A stretch of 5,496 bases of DNA. It comes from Bacillota bacterium. Lineage in GTDB: Bacteria > Bacillota > Limnochordia > Darwinibacteriales > Darwinibacteriaceae. Location: the NCBI GenBank assembly GCA_012799535.1, contig JAAZLB010000277.1, positions 1 through 5,496 of the forward strand. Reading direction: 5' to 3'. Made by a program: the position numbers and the translations under genes. Below the pieces are notes generated by a model. The model ran no database searches and was not told where the DNA came from. It saw only the letters and a program-made list of their open reading frames with translations. Shown piece by piece: positions 1-5,496 of this stretch. Every line of letters begins with the position of its first letter. Within the stretch, counting starts at the first letter, position 1.

Positions 1-164
1 TAAGAGAATTATCCAATGCCTACTTGATTCCCCATATGGCGGGGCCCACACCAGACTTAAGATGGCAGATGACTGCGAAGGTGTTTAGGGACTTCACTGC
101 AGTTTTTAATGGGCAACCCCATGGCCCAAGTATTACCTGGGAGCAAGTGCAGGCTATGACTTGA
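1..164 (+). CDS. D-2-hydroxyacid dehydrogenase, C-terminal fragment
   Basis: This is the last 53 codons of a gene that begins before the window; it ends at TGA 162-164. The readable tail includes RELSNAYLIPHMAGPT followed by a helix-like stretch. This matches the end of the NAD-binding domain in the D-isomer-specific 2-hydroxyacid dehydrogenase family (phosphoglycerate, glyoxylate and hydroxypyruvate reductases), where the motif PHxxG carries the catalytic histidine (here codon 33-35). The last part (KVFRDFTAVFNGQPHGP) resembles the family's usual final helix and 'F.G.P' ending. Known family role: NAD(P)H-linked interconversion of 2-keto and D-2-hydroxy acids in the cytoplasm. There is no C-terminal ACT domain, so it is not a long-form SerA. 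The next gene starts 17 nt downstream, so it belongs to the same operon. Substrate cannot be assigned from this fragment. Confidence 0.82.
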   Translation, partial: RELSNAYLIPHMAGPTPDLRWQMTAKVFRDFTAVFNGQPHGPSITWEQVQAMT

Positions 165-173
165 AAGGAGAGG
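164..173 (+). promoter_or_regulatory. Ribosome binding site fixing the DapA-like gene start
   Basis: AAAGGAGAGG directly follows the upstream TGA and lies 8 nt before GTG 182. It selects GTG 182 over the in-frame TTG at 161, which lies upstream of this site and would translate the Shine-Dalgarno sequence itself. The protein homology also begins only after GTG 182 (LLGRLLPAVPVTF matches the usual family N-terminus). Confidence 0.8.
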
Positions 174-181
174 GATGCGGA

Positions 182-1108
182 GTGAATTTACTAGGACGTC
201 TACTTCCCGCGGTACCAGTAACTTTTCGGGAGAATCACTCTATTGATTATGATGCTATGCATCGGTATGCAGAATACTTAACAGCCCAACCCATCGATGG
301 TGTAGCAATTTGGGCCCACACTGGTCGTGGCCTTCAATTATCGAGGGAACAGCGTTTAGAGGTGGGCAAGGTCTGGCGTCAGCATTTGAAGCCTGACCAG
401 ATCTTGATTTGTGGAATTGGCGGAGATGAAAAGCAAAGGCGGGATATGGGTACAGACGCCCTCGAACTTGATGCAGATGCCATTATGGCTTATGCACCGG
501 TGATGTATCGAGGTTTACCTGATCAAGATGCTTTGGTCTTGGAATATCATCGTGAATTGGCTAATTACCCAGGCCTACCCTTGATTTTGTTTTTCCTTTA
601 TGAGGCGGCCGGAGGGATCACCTATTCTTTAGATCTTTTAGGAGAATTACTCAGTCTACCACAAACGGTGGGGATCAAAATGGCAACCTTAGATAGTGTC
701 ATGACCTATCAAGATGTGGCTAATTATATTCAAAGACATCATCCAGACAAGGTTTTAATCACTGGTGAAGATCGCATGTTTGGCTACACCTTGACTCGGG
801 GTGCCCAGGCTGCACTTGTTGGTTTAGGTAGCATTTGCCCCCATTGGCAACGAGAACTCTTGGATTCTTACGCCGAGGGGCGGGCGACTGATTTTCTTAA
901 GGCCATGATCTTAGTTGATGCACTAGCGGAAATTACCTTTATTCCACCCATGGAAGGTTATATTGAGCGCTTATTATTCTTTTTAGCGCAGCAAGGCCTC
1001 CTTCCCCACACAGTAGTTAACGATCCCTATGGACCTGGTATTACTGATCAAGAACGGGCGGAAATAGCTAGGTTCGTTAAGGAACATGGTTTGGAGGTGG
1101 GAGCGTGA
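182..1108 (+). CDS. Dihydrodipicolinate synthase/N-acetylneuraminate lyase family protein, divergent
   Basis: This 308-residue protein has the length of class I aldolase-type TIM barrels of the DapA/NAL family, which use a lysine Schiff base with a 2-keto acid and act in the cytoplasm. Seen: N-terminal 'PAVPVTF' strand (9-15), the substrate-loop equivalent AHTGRGLQLS (45-54; DapA has GTTGES), the 'YAPVMY' strand (104-109), and VGIKMATLDS (163-172), whose K166 aligns with the Schiff-base lysine. The C-terminal end (DPYGPGITDQERAEI) matches the family's 'PL..L..EE' tail. Odd: the DapA proton-relay residues appear replaced (Thr44 by H46, Tyr107 by M108, Tyr133 by F137 or F138), and the usual YNxPxRTG is LFFLYEAAGG (136-145), so the carboxylate-binding arginine is missing too. 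Biosynthetic DapA is therefore unlikely; a catabolic lyase or dehydratase is more plausible. It overlaps the next gene by 4 nt. Family is confident, reaction is not. Confidence 0.88.
   Translation: MNLLGRLLPAVPVTFRENHSIDYDAMHRYAEYLTAQPIDGVAIWAHTGRGLQLSREQRLEVGKVWRQHLKPDQILICGIGGDEKQRRDMGTDALELDADAIMAYAPVMYRGLPDQDALVLEYHRELANYPGLPLILFFLYEAAGGITYSLDLLGELLSLPQTVGIKMATLDSVMTYQDVANYIQRHHPDKVLITGEDRMFGYTLTRGAQAALVGLGSICPHWQRELLDSYAEGRATDFLKAMILVDALAEITFIPPMEGYIERLLFFLAQQGLLPHTVVNDPYGPGITDQERAEIARFVKEHGLEVGA
1093..1098 (+). promoter_or_regulatory. Ribosome binding site for the PyrD-like gene
   Basis: GGAGGT inside the end of the DapA-like gene lies 6 nt before GTG 1105. The start overlaps the upstream stop as GTGA (1105-1108), the classic arrangement for coupled translation by re-initiation. 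Confidence 0.75.
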
Positions 1109-2301
1109 ATTTGCAGTCGCGGGTTGAAAGGGATTATCAAAAACATCTTTGGCTAAATGCCCCATCTTTAGAAAGCTATGTTTTGGAGCAGTATGGCTGG
1201 GATTTAAGCACAGATCTTGGAGGTATAAGGGTGAAAAACCCCTGGGGAAAGGCTGCTGGGCAGTTGTCCTTAAATACTACCCAGGTGGATCGGGATGCCC
1301 AAGGTGGTCTTGGTTTTGTTGTCTTAAAAACGGTCATTGCTCAGGATGAGAGTGGCTCCAGTGTGCAAAAGGCTTGGATGGTTGATGCACCTAGAATGTT
1401 AGTGGAGCGAATTACGGCCAAAACAGGAGAAGAGGGTTGGACCGTATCCTGGAAAGGGCGGGGTTGGAGTGAGTCTTTCCAAAGTTATCTAGAATTTGTG
1501 GAAAGGAGCTTTAAGTTAGGTGCGAACCAAGATTGTTTGGTTATACCTAGTTGTCAGCTTCCCCTTTATGTTGGTCCTGAAAATCCCCATGAAAAGGAAT
1601 ATCGCTATACTTTGCGATCTTTAGGTGAAGCTTTGCAGAAATCAGAACAACCAGCTCTGGAATTAGATCTTAGCCCTACTCTACTAAAAGATGGGCCAGC
1701 CCCTAGTGCTAAGCAGACTTTGGAAGAGTTAGGCTGGGTGATTTCGGAAGCCAGAAAACTTTTACCGAAAAACATCAAGCTAGGCTTGAAGCTGTTTAAT
1801 CTGCAAAGCGATGCTGAGCAGTTGGCCCTAGTGCAAGGTGGGGCCCATATTTGGAAACAGCTTGATTGGCTCACCATCGCGAATCGCTTATTTAGTAAAG
1901 AAAAGGGAATTTCCTATGGTGGCTATGATTTGAGCAATCGCAATCTAGCTATCCTTGATGCCATTAGAAAGGTAGAAAGGGAGAGTGGGGAGCAAATCTT
2001 ACCCCTAAGTGTGTCCGCAACAGGTAATATTTGCAATGGGCAGATGTTAGTTGAATATGCTAATCGTGGTTGTACCACTGGTCAACTCCACACTTACTTT
2101 CAACTTCCTAAGGGCGAGTACGGTCATGACTTAGGAAGTCGCACCTTGAGTGCCCTCCATGAATTAATGTTTAACCCCGAGCAGGGTTTGATTGTTAGCT
2201 TAGAAGCGTTACGTGAGCAACGAAGTCTTGGTGGAGAACTAAATTTTGGCGCATTTTTCAAGGAGGGAGGTAGTAACGATGGAACAAGCAATTTGGATTG
2301 A
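1105..2301 (+). CDS. Dihydroorotate dehydrogenase-like FMN TIM-barrel protein, function unknown
   Basis: This 398-residue protein shows the strand order of the dihydroorotate dehydrogenase/dihydropyrimidine dehydrogenase flavin barrel. Seen: IRVKNPWGKAAGQLS (41-55; family 'NP...ASG'), GGLGFVVLKTV (67-77), where K75 aligns with the FMN-contacting lysine, LGLKLFN (226-232; family 'VKLSPN' lysine), WLTIANRLF (255-263; family 'N' near the substrate), and LSVSATGNI plus GCTTGQLHTYF (301-309, 322-332; the usual FMN-phosphate region). Odd: the family signature NxSCPN, whose asparagines bind orotate, is replaced by LELDLSPTLLKD (185-196). The protein is also longer than typical PyrD (about 310-340), with extra sequence around 100-125 and 150-180. 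It has no iron-sulfur cysteine cluster and no signal or membrane segment. It is therefore probably a cytoplasmic flavin oxidoreductase of another substrate, not pyrimidine biosynthesis. It sits between two TIM-barrel enzyme genes, coupled at both ends (4-nt and 23-nt overlaps). Confidence 0.72.
   Translation: MNLQSRVERDYQKHLWLNAPSLESYVLEQYGWDLSTDLGGIRVKNPWGKAAGQLSLNTTQVDRDAQGGLGFVVLKTVIAQDESGSSVQKAWMVDAPRMLVERITAKTGEEGWTVSWKGRGWSESFQSYLEFVERSFKLGANQDCLVIPSCQLPLYVGPENPHEKEYRYTLRSLGEALQKSEQPALELDLSPTLLKDGPAPSAKQTLEELGWVISEARKLLPKNIKLGLKLFNLQSDAEQLALVQGGAHIWKQLDWLTIANRLFSKEKGISYGGYDLSNRNLAILDAIRKVERESGEQILPLSVSATGNICNGQMLVEYANRGCTTGQLHTYFQLPKGEYGHDLGSRTLSALHELMFNPEQGLIVSLEALREQRSLGGELNFGAFFKEGGSNDGTSNLD
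2260..2270 (+). promoter_or_regulatory. Ribosome binding site fixing the enolase-superfamily gene start
   Basis: AAGGAGGGAGG lies 8 nt before ATG 2279, inside the 3' end of the PyrD-like gene. An in-frame TTG at 2246 would extend the protein by 11 residues but would place this strong site inside the coding sequence, so ATG 2279 is preferred. Confidence 0.85.
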
Positions 2302-3481
2302 ACGGGTGGAACTATTTGAGGTAGAAATTCCTTATAAAATCCCTTTTTCGATTAGCGGAGGGACTGCCCTCAAACGGAAGTCTTTAATTTTGCGCTTAAC
2401 TGATCTAGATGGATACCAAGGCTATGGCGAATCTGCCCCCTTTGAGCAGCCATTTTATTCTTCGGAAACAATTGAAACTGCCAAAGTGGCCTTGGTGGAA
2501 TATTTAATTCCCAAGGTGGTAGGTCAAGGTTTTGCTTCTATTGAGGAGTTTAATCGCACTTTACATGGGGGTGTGCGGGGCAATAACTTTGCTAAAGCCT
2601 CTTTAGAGACTGCTTACTGGGATTTAGTAGCTAAGCGGAATGGTCTCACTTTTGTGGAACTTTTCCAAACTGTGCTAAGAAGCTGGGGCGTGGCGGAAGA
2701 GCATTTGCTAACCAAGGATCAAATTGAAAGTGGCGTCTCAGTCGGGATCCCCCAGGACTATGATCTAAAAACCCTGCAAGCTTGGGTAGATGAATATGTG
2801 GATGAGGGTTATAGGCGGGTAAAACTTAAGATTAAGCCCGGTTGGGATGTAAAGCCCACTTTCGCGGTGCGCAAACAAATTGGAAGCCACTTTGCTCTAT
2901 GGCTGGATGGTAATGGAGCTTACAATTTTGGGGAACATCTAGAGGTCTTTAAGGAGTTAGATGAAGCGCAGTGTCTTTTTTACGAGCAACCCCTCGGACC
3001 GAATGATCTTTGGGAACATAGCAAATTGTGTAAAGCAGTAGTTACTCCCATTTGTTTAGATGAAAGTTTAAAAGATGCCCGCACTGCTTTAGCCGCTGTT
3101 GAGATGGAAGCTGCTCAGGTTTGGAATATTAAATTGCAAAGAATGGGTGGTTTGTGGGAGGCGTTACAGGCCTATAAGTTAGCCATGGAGTCGGGGATTA
3201 AACTCTGGGGCGGTACTATGCCTGAAAGTGGAATCGGTGCGATTCCCATGATTGCCTTGGCTAGCTTTTCTGGTTTTGTCTATCCTTCTGATATTGAACC
3301 TAGTAAACGGTGGTATGAAAGTGGTCGGGACCTTTTTGAGATCTCCATGGATGAACAGGGCAAAATCACTGTGCCTAATTTTGTAGGAATTGAATTCCCT
3401 GAGAAAAAATTGGCGGAAATTGGTCGCCCAATTGTTAATTCGTACAAGAAAATTAATCCGAAAGAAGGAATTGCTAACTAG
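2279..3481 (+). CDS. Enolase-superfamily protein (MLE subgroup), N-succinylamino acid racemase / OSBS-like
   Basis: This 400-residue protein has the capping domain plus TIM barrel of the enolase superfamily, which abstracts a proton next to a carboxylate using Mg2+. Catalytic set seen: VKLKIKPGWD (181-190) with the KxK pair K182/K184, metal ligands D210 (WLDGNG), E236 (YEQPL) and D261 (CLDES), and the opposite base K285 (NIKLQRMGG). Spacings of 26, 26, 25 and 24 residues between them fit the MLE subgroup. The KLKIKPGWD motif and R288, three residues after K285, resemble the NSAR/OSBS family, where that arginine has been linked to racemase activity. Odd: a roughly 13-residue insertion near 130-147, and AIPM in place of the usual RAHN after GIG (318-320). 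It could instead be another racemase, epimerase or dehydratase. No menaquinone genes are nearby, so a MenC role is unlikely. It is the last gene of the tight metabolic block and starts 23 nt inside the previous gene. Confidence 0.85.
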   Translation: MEQAIWIERVELFEVEIPYKIPFSISGGTALKRKSLILRLTDLDGYQGYGESAPFEQPFYSSETIETAKVALVEYLIPKVVGQGFASIEEFNRTLHGGVRGNNFAKASLETAYWDLVAKRNGLTFVELFQTVLRSWGVAEEHLLTKDQIESGVSVGIPQDYDLKTLQAWVDEYVDEGYRRVKLKIKPGWDVKPTFAVRKQIGSHFALWLDGNGAYNFGEHLEVFKELDEAQCLFYEQPLGPNDLWEHSKLCKAVVTPICLDESLKDARTALAAVEMEAAQVWNIKLQRMGGLWEALQAYKLAMESGIKLWGGTMPESGIGAIPMIALASFSGFVYPSDIEPSKRWYESGRDLFEISMDEQGKITVPNFVGIEFPEKKLAEIGRPIVNSYKKINPKEGIAN

Positions 3482-3611
3482 GTGTCAAAAAAGGATATAG
3501 AGACTACAAAGAGACTCGCAACCTCAGGGTAAATAGAGACCATTAAAAGACCCGAAGTGGGGGAGATGTGTCATAGCGTAGTGCTCAAAAAAGACTTGAG
3601 GAGGTCAATTA
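3482..3611 (+). other. 130-nt leader between enzyme block and transporter genes
   Basis: No open reading frame of note lies here. The octamer ATAGAGAC occurs twice (3497-3504 and 3533-3540), with a related AGAGAC at 3510-3515. A short inverted repeat, CTCAA (3584-3588) and TTGAG (3596-3600), runs into the Shine-Dalgarno region of the next gene. I see no clear intrinsic terminator and no convincing promoter. The enzyme and transporter genes may be one transcript, or the transporter may have its own promoter of a kind not readable by eye. Confidence 0.5.
3599..3605 (+). promoter_or_regulatory. Strong ribosome binding site for the solute-binding protein
   Basis: AGGAGGT, a near-perfect anti-16S match, lies 6 nt before ATG 3612. 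It fits the high expression usual for binding proteins. Its 5' end overlaps the TTGAG arm of the short inverted repeat 3584-3600. Confidence 0.8.
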
Positions 3612-4844
3612 ATGAGAAGGACAAACAAGAAGCTTGTGTTATTGGGTTTAGTTTTGGTTTTAGTCTTAGGTGCCACCGCTTTTGCTGCGGCTAAGGAACT
3701 CACTATTTGGGTTCATCCCTTCCTAGGGCCTGACCGTACAGATGAAGAACAAGTAATGTGGGATAATTACGCGAAGGGTTTTACCGCTGAGACTGGAATC
3801 AAGGTGGATATTCAGTCCATTCCTTGGGCTAACAGAGAACAACGTTTTCTCACTGCCTTTTCTGCTGGTCAAGGACCTGATGTGTTTTATCTTATTCCAG
3901 ATCACCTAGCACAATTTGCGGATCAACAATTCTTAGCAGATCTTAACGGTCTAATTTCCCCATCAGTACTCGACGATTTCTATCCAGATGTCATTGGCGC
4001 TTCATACATGGGCAACGCCCTTTATGGCATTCCTGTTTTGCAGACTGTGTGGGGTTGGTATTACAACGTAGACTTGTTGAAACAAGCGGGCTGGGATGTT
4101 AATAATCTACCTACCACTTGGGACGAACTTTTGGCCATGGCTGCCCAGGTCAAGAAGAACACCGGTCTTTACGGGTTAAGCATGACTTTAGCTAACTATC
4201 CCAACATGACCTATTTCCCCCACCTGTGGCAAGCTGGTGGTAATGTTCTCGACGCTAATGATAATGTGGTGATCAACTCTCCTGAAGCAATCGAAGCTTT
4301 AGCTTTCATGGCTAAGTTCTACGAAGACGGTTTGGTGCCAAGAGACTCTCTGATTTCTGACAACCAATTTGGCCTTTTCGCCCAAGGTATGATTGGTGCT
4401 ACCTTTGGTGACAACCTAACAGCTACCGTACTCAAAGATGAAGCTGATTTTGAATGGGTAATTGGACCGTCCATTACTCATAAGACTTCTGCAACCTATG
4501 GTACCATTGGTTCTTTTGTAGTCTCTACTTATAGTAAATATCCAGGTGCAGCAGCACAGTTTATCGAGTATTTTGTCCGTCCAGAAAACCTCGAAATCTT
4601 TTTGAAGGCCACCGGCTACTTCGCTCCTCGGGCAGCTTTAGCCGATCTCTGGGCAAATGATCCAGACATCTCCATCATGTCTGAGCAAGCTAAAAATGTT
4701 GTGCCAGGGATTATCCATCCTAAATCTCGGGACATTTCTCAACTCGTTATGCCTATCTTACAAGGTGTAGTTGGCGGGGAAATGACTCCAGAGTTTGGTG
4801 CACAAGAGATGGAAAGACAAATCAAACAACTTATGGGTCAATAA
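3612..4844 (+). CDS. ABC transporter family 1 extracellular solute-binding protein
   Basis: This 410-residue protein has the length and layout of MalE/UgpB-type binding proteins that capture sugars and related solutes outside the membrane and deliver them to the permease. Seen: a signal peptide (basic MRRTNKK, hydrophobic core 8-20, then AFAAAK with AXA cleavage options after A25 or A27); TIWVHPF as the first strand; GIKVDIQSIPW; then 'AGQGPDVFYL' (the family's 'G..PDV' motif), 'LYGIPVLQTVWGWYYNVDLLKQAG' region (the family's 'GIP......YN.dll..aG'), PTTWDELLAMA, and a C-terminal helical region ending QIKQLMGQ. Odd: there is no lipobox cysteine, so it is probably a soluble periplasmic protein instead of a lipoprotein, which hints at an outer membrane. 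By eye it uses more C-ending codons (AAC, GAC, TTC) than its neighbours, consistent with high expression. A permease gene follows after 59 nt. The ligand is not predictable from sequence. Confidence 0.95.
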   Translation: MRRTNKKLVLLGLVLVLVLGATAFAAAKELTIWVHPFLGPDRTDEEQVMWDNYAKGFTAETGIKVDIQSIPWANREQRFLTAFSAGQGPDVFYLIPDHLAQFADQQFLADLNGLISPSVLDDFYPDVIGASYMGNALYGIPVLQTVWGWYYNVDLLKQAGWDVNNLPTTWDELLAMAAQVKKNTGLYGLSMTLANYPNMTYFPHLWQAGGNVLDANDNVVINSPEAIEALAFMAKFYEDGLVPRDSLISDNQFGLFAQGMIGATFGDNLTATVLKDEADFEWVIGPSITHKTSATYGTIGSFVVSTYSKYPGAAAQFIEYFVRPENLEIFLKATGYFAPRAALADLWANDPDISIMSEQAKNVVPGIIHPKSRDISQLVMPILQGVVGGEMTPEFGAQEMERQIKQLMGQ

Positions 4845-4853
4845 TTAGCTATA

Positions 4854-4881
4854 AGGCTGGAGGCATCACTGCCTTCAGCCT
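4854..4881 (+). promoter_or_regulatory. Intercistronic hairpin between binding protein and permease genes
   Basis: AGGCTGGAGGCA (4854-4865) and TGCCTTCAGCCT (4870-4881) form a 12-bp stem with one G-U pair and a TCAC loop, starting 9 nt after the stop codon. The following CCCTTTCC is too poor in T for a full intrinsic terminator. A stable stem here is the usual way a binding-protein message is protected or transcription is partly attenuated, giving more binding protein than permease, as known for malE-malF type operons. The role is inferred; the stem is visible. Confidence 0.75.
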
Positions 4882-4897
4882 CCCTTTCCATGGAGGT
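4878..4897 (+). promoter_or_regulatory. Permease ribosome binding site with a possible anti-Shine-Dalgarno arm
   Basis: GGAGGT (4892-4897) lies 6 nt before GTG 4904 and is the permease Shine-Dalgarno site. GCCTCC (4878-4883) can pair with it (five Watson-Crick pairs and one G-U, 8-nt loop). That arm shares 4878-4881 with the 3' side of the larger upstream hairpin, so the two structures exclude each other. The ribosome site is solid; the switch is a hypothesis. Confidence 0.5.
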
Positions 4898-4903
4898 GCC
4901 ACA

Positions 4904-5496
4904 GTGCGAAATCGTCTTGACAAATGGTTCCCTTACTTAGTCGTGGTTCCCATCTTTATTCACTTTAGTTTATTTTATTTGGGCCCATTTTTAACTAATG
5001 TAGTTATGAGTTTTATGGATTGGAAGGTTGTGGGCGACTCTGCCTTTGTTGGCTTGGCCAACTGGAGTCGCTTATTTAAGGATCCGATTTTTTGGCAGTC
5101 CTTAAAAAACACTGTGGTGTTTAGTTTGTACTACGTTGTTCCCGTTATTGCCCTGGGTTTAGCATTGGCTATGATCGTCAATAGTCGGCTGAAGGGTGCT
5201 CCCTTATTTCAGGCTATCTATTTCTTGCCAGTGGTCACTTCTTTTGTAGTAATTGCAGGAATTTGGGTGTGGATCTTTTCTCCTGAGCCTTTTGGTTTGG
5301 TCAATCAGATTTTAGCTTTTTTTGGGATCAAGCCCCAAATGTTCTTGGCTAGTCGTAGGCAAGCATTACCGGTTTTGGCTGGTTTGAGCATTTTTAAGGT
5401 AGCAGGTACAGCCATGGTTTATTATTACGGTGGTTTAAAGGATATTCCCTTGGAATTATATGAGGCGGGTAGGATTGATGGTGCTGATGGAATAAA
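4904..5496 (+). CDS. ABC transporter permease, MalF/UgpA type, 3' end cut by window
   Basis: The frame opens at GTG 4904 and stays open to the window edge: 197 complete codons, roughly two thirds of the usual 290-310 residues. It encodes an integral membrane subunit of a carbohydrate-type ABC importer. Seen: a first hydrophobic helix at about 10-36 (WFPYLVVVPIFIHFSLFYLGP), the family's 'FVGLANWSRLFKDPIFWQSLKNT' region (48-70), further hydrophobic segments at about 71-93, 103-126 and 154-175, and the cytoplasmic EAA loop ELYEAGRIDGADG (184-196), whose E187, D192 and G193 contact the ATPase. FLPVV (107-111) and the 'GL..IP.ELYEA' context are typical of the MalF/UgpA branch. A second permease (MalG/UgpE type) would be expected next; the ATPase may be encoded elsewhere. 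It pairs functionally with the binding protein just upstream. Confidence 0.95.
   Translation, partial: MRNRLDKWFPYLVVVPIFIHFSLFYLGPFLTNVVMSFMDWKVVGDSAFVGLANWSRLFKDPIFWQSLKNTVVFSLYYVVPVIALGLALAMIVNSRLKGAPLFQAIYFLPVVTSFVVIAGIWVWIFSPEPFGLVNQILAFFGIKPQMFLASRRQALPVLAGLSIFKVAGTAMVYYYGGLKDIPLELYEAGRIDGADGI

Noticed and set aside
983..1165. Minus-strand open frame of 60 codons
   Set aside because: It lies opposite the conserved ends of the DapA-like and PyrD-like genes, has no family resemblance, and is a shadow frame.
1149..1349. Plus-strand 66-codon frame inside the PyrD-like gene
   Set aside because: It is out of frame within a clearly conserved coding region, has Trp/Cys-rich composition atypical of a real protein, and is a shadow frame.
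1605..1877. Minus-strand 90-codon frame
   Set aside because: It is antisense to the PyrD-like barrel, with Ser/Cys-rich composition typical of shadow translation.
3471..3501. Promoter candidate TTGCTA - 19 nt - TATAGA before the transporter genes
   Set aside because: Each box matches the consensus at only 4 of 6 positions, the spacer is long, and the first box lies inside the enolase-superfamily gene; too weak to annotate.
3723..3905. Minus-strand 60-codon frame
   Set aside because: It is antisense to the conserved N-terminal lobe of the solute-binding protein and resembles no family.
4854..4888. Full intrinsic terminator after the binding-protein gene
   Set aside because: The stem is strong but is followed by CCCTTTCC, not a T-run, and the permease gene continues the operon, so it was annotated as an intercistronic hairpin.
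4917..4922. Perfect TTGACA -35 box
   Set aside because: It lies inside the permease codons and has no matching -10 box 16-18 nt downstream (GTCGTG at 4940-4945).
1..5496. CRISPR arrays, tRNA or rRNA genes, insertion sequences, phage or toxin-antitoxin modules
   Set aside because: I found no regular repeats, structural RNA motifs, terminal inverted repeats or transposase motifs. About 96% of the window is well-explained coding sequence.

Overview
The window is a compact, entirely + strand gene cluster: four metabolic genes followed by the first genes of a carbohydrate-type ABC importer. Moderate GC, strong purine-rich Shine-Dalgarno sites (GGAGG cores), frequent GTG starts and tight overlaps suggest a Bacillota-like anaerobe. 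The solute-binding protein has an AXA-type signal peptide and no lipobox cysteine, so a diderm or deep-branching Bacillota lineage (for example Limnochordia-like) is more likely than a classical monoderm. This placement is inference; no marker gene is present.

Layout: 1-164 holds the C-terminal end of a D-2-hydroxyacid dehydrogenase. 182-1108 encodes a divergent DapA/NAL-family Schiff-base TIM barrel. 1105-2301 encodes a dihydroorotate-dehydrogenase-like flavin TIM barrel that lacks the orotate-binding signature. 2279-3481 encodes an enolase-superfamily protein of the muconate-lactonizing subgroup, closest to N-succinylamino acid racemase / o-succinylbenzoate synthase. These four genes are separated by 17 nt or overlap by 4 and 23 nt, so they are almost certainly co-transcribed and probably translationally coupled. 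A 130-nt untranslated gap (3482-3611) precedes a family 1 extracellular solute-binding protein (3612-4844). A strong intercistronic hairpin follows (4854-4881), then a MalF/UgpA-type permease (4904 onward) cut by the window edge.

Working picture (inference): the importer brings in a small organic acid, sugar acid or acylated amino compound. The enolase-superfamily protein would racemise or dehydrate it by alpha-proton abstraction, the DapA-like protein would cleave or dehydrate a 2-keto acid, and the flavoprotein and hydroxyacid dehydrogenase would do redox steps. I do not recognise this combination as a named pathway. Two of the enzymes, the DapA-like and PyrD-like proteins, keep their fold and cofactor residues but have lost the residues that define the textbook reactions, so the cluster is a reasonable candidate for an undescribed catabolic route.
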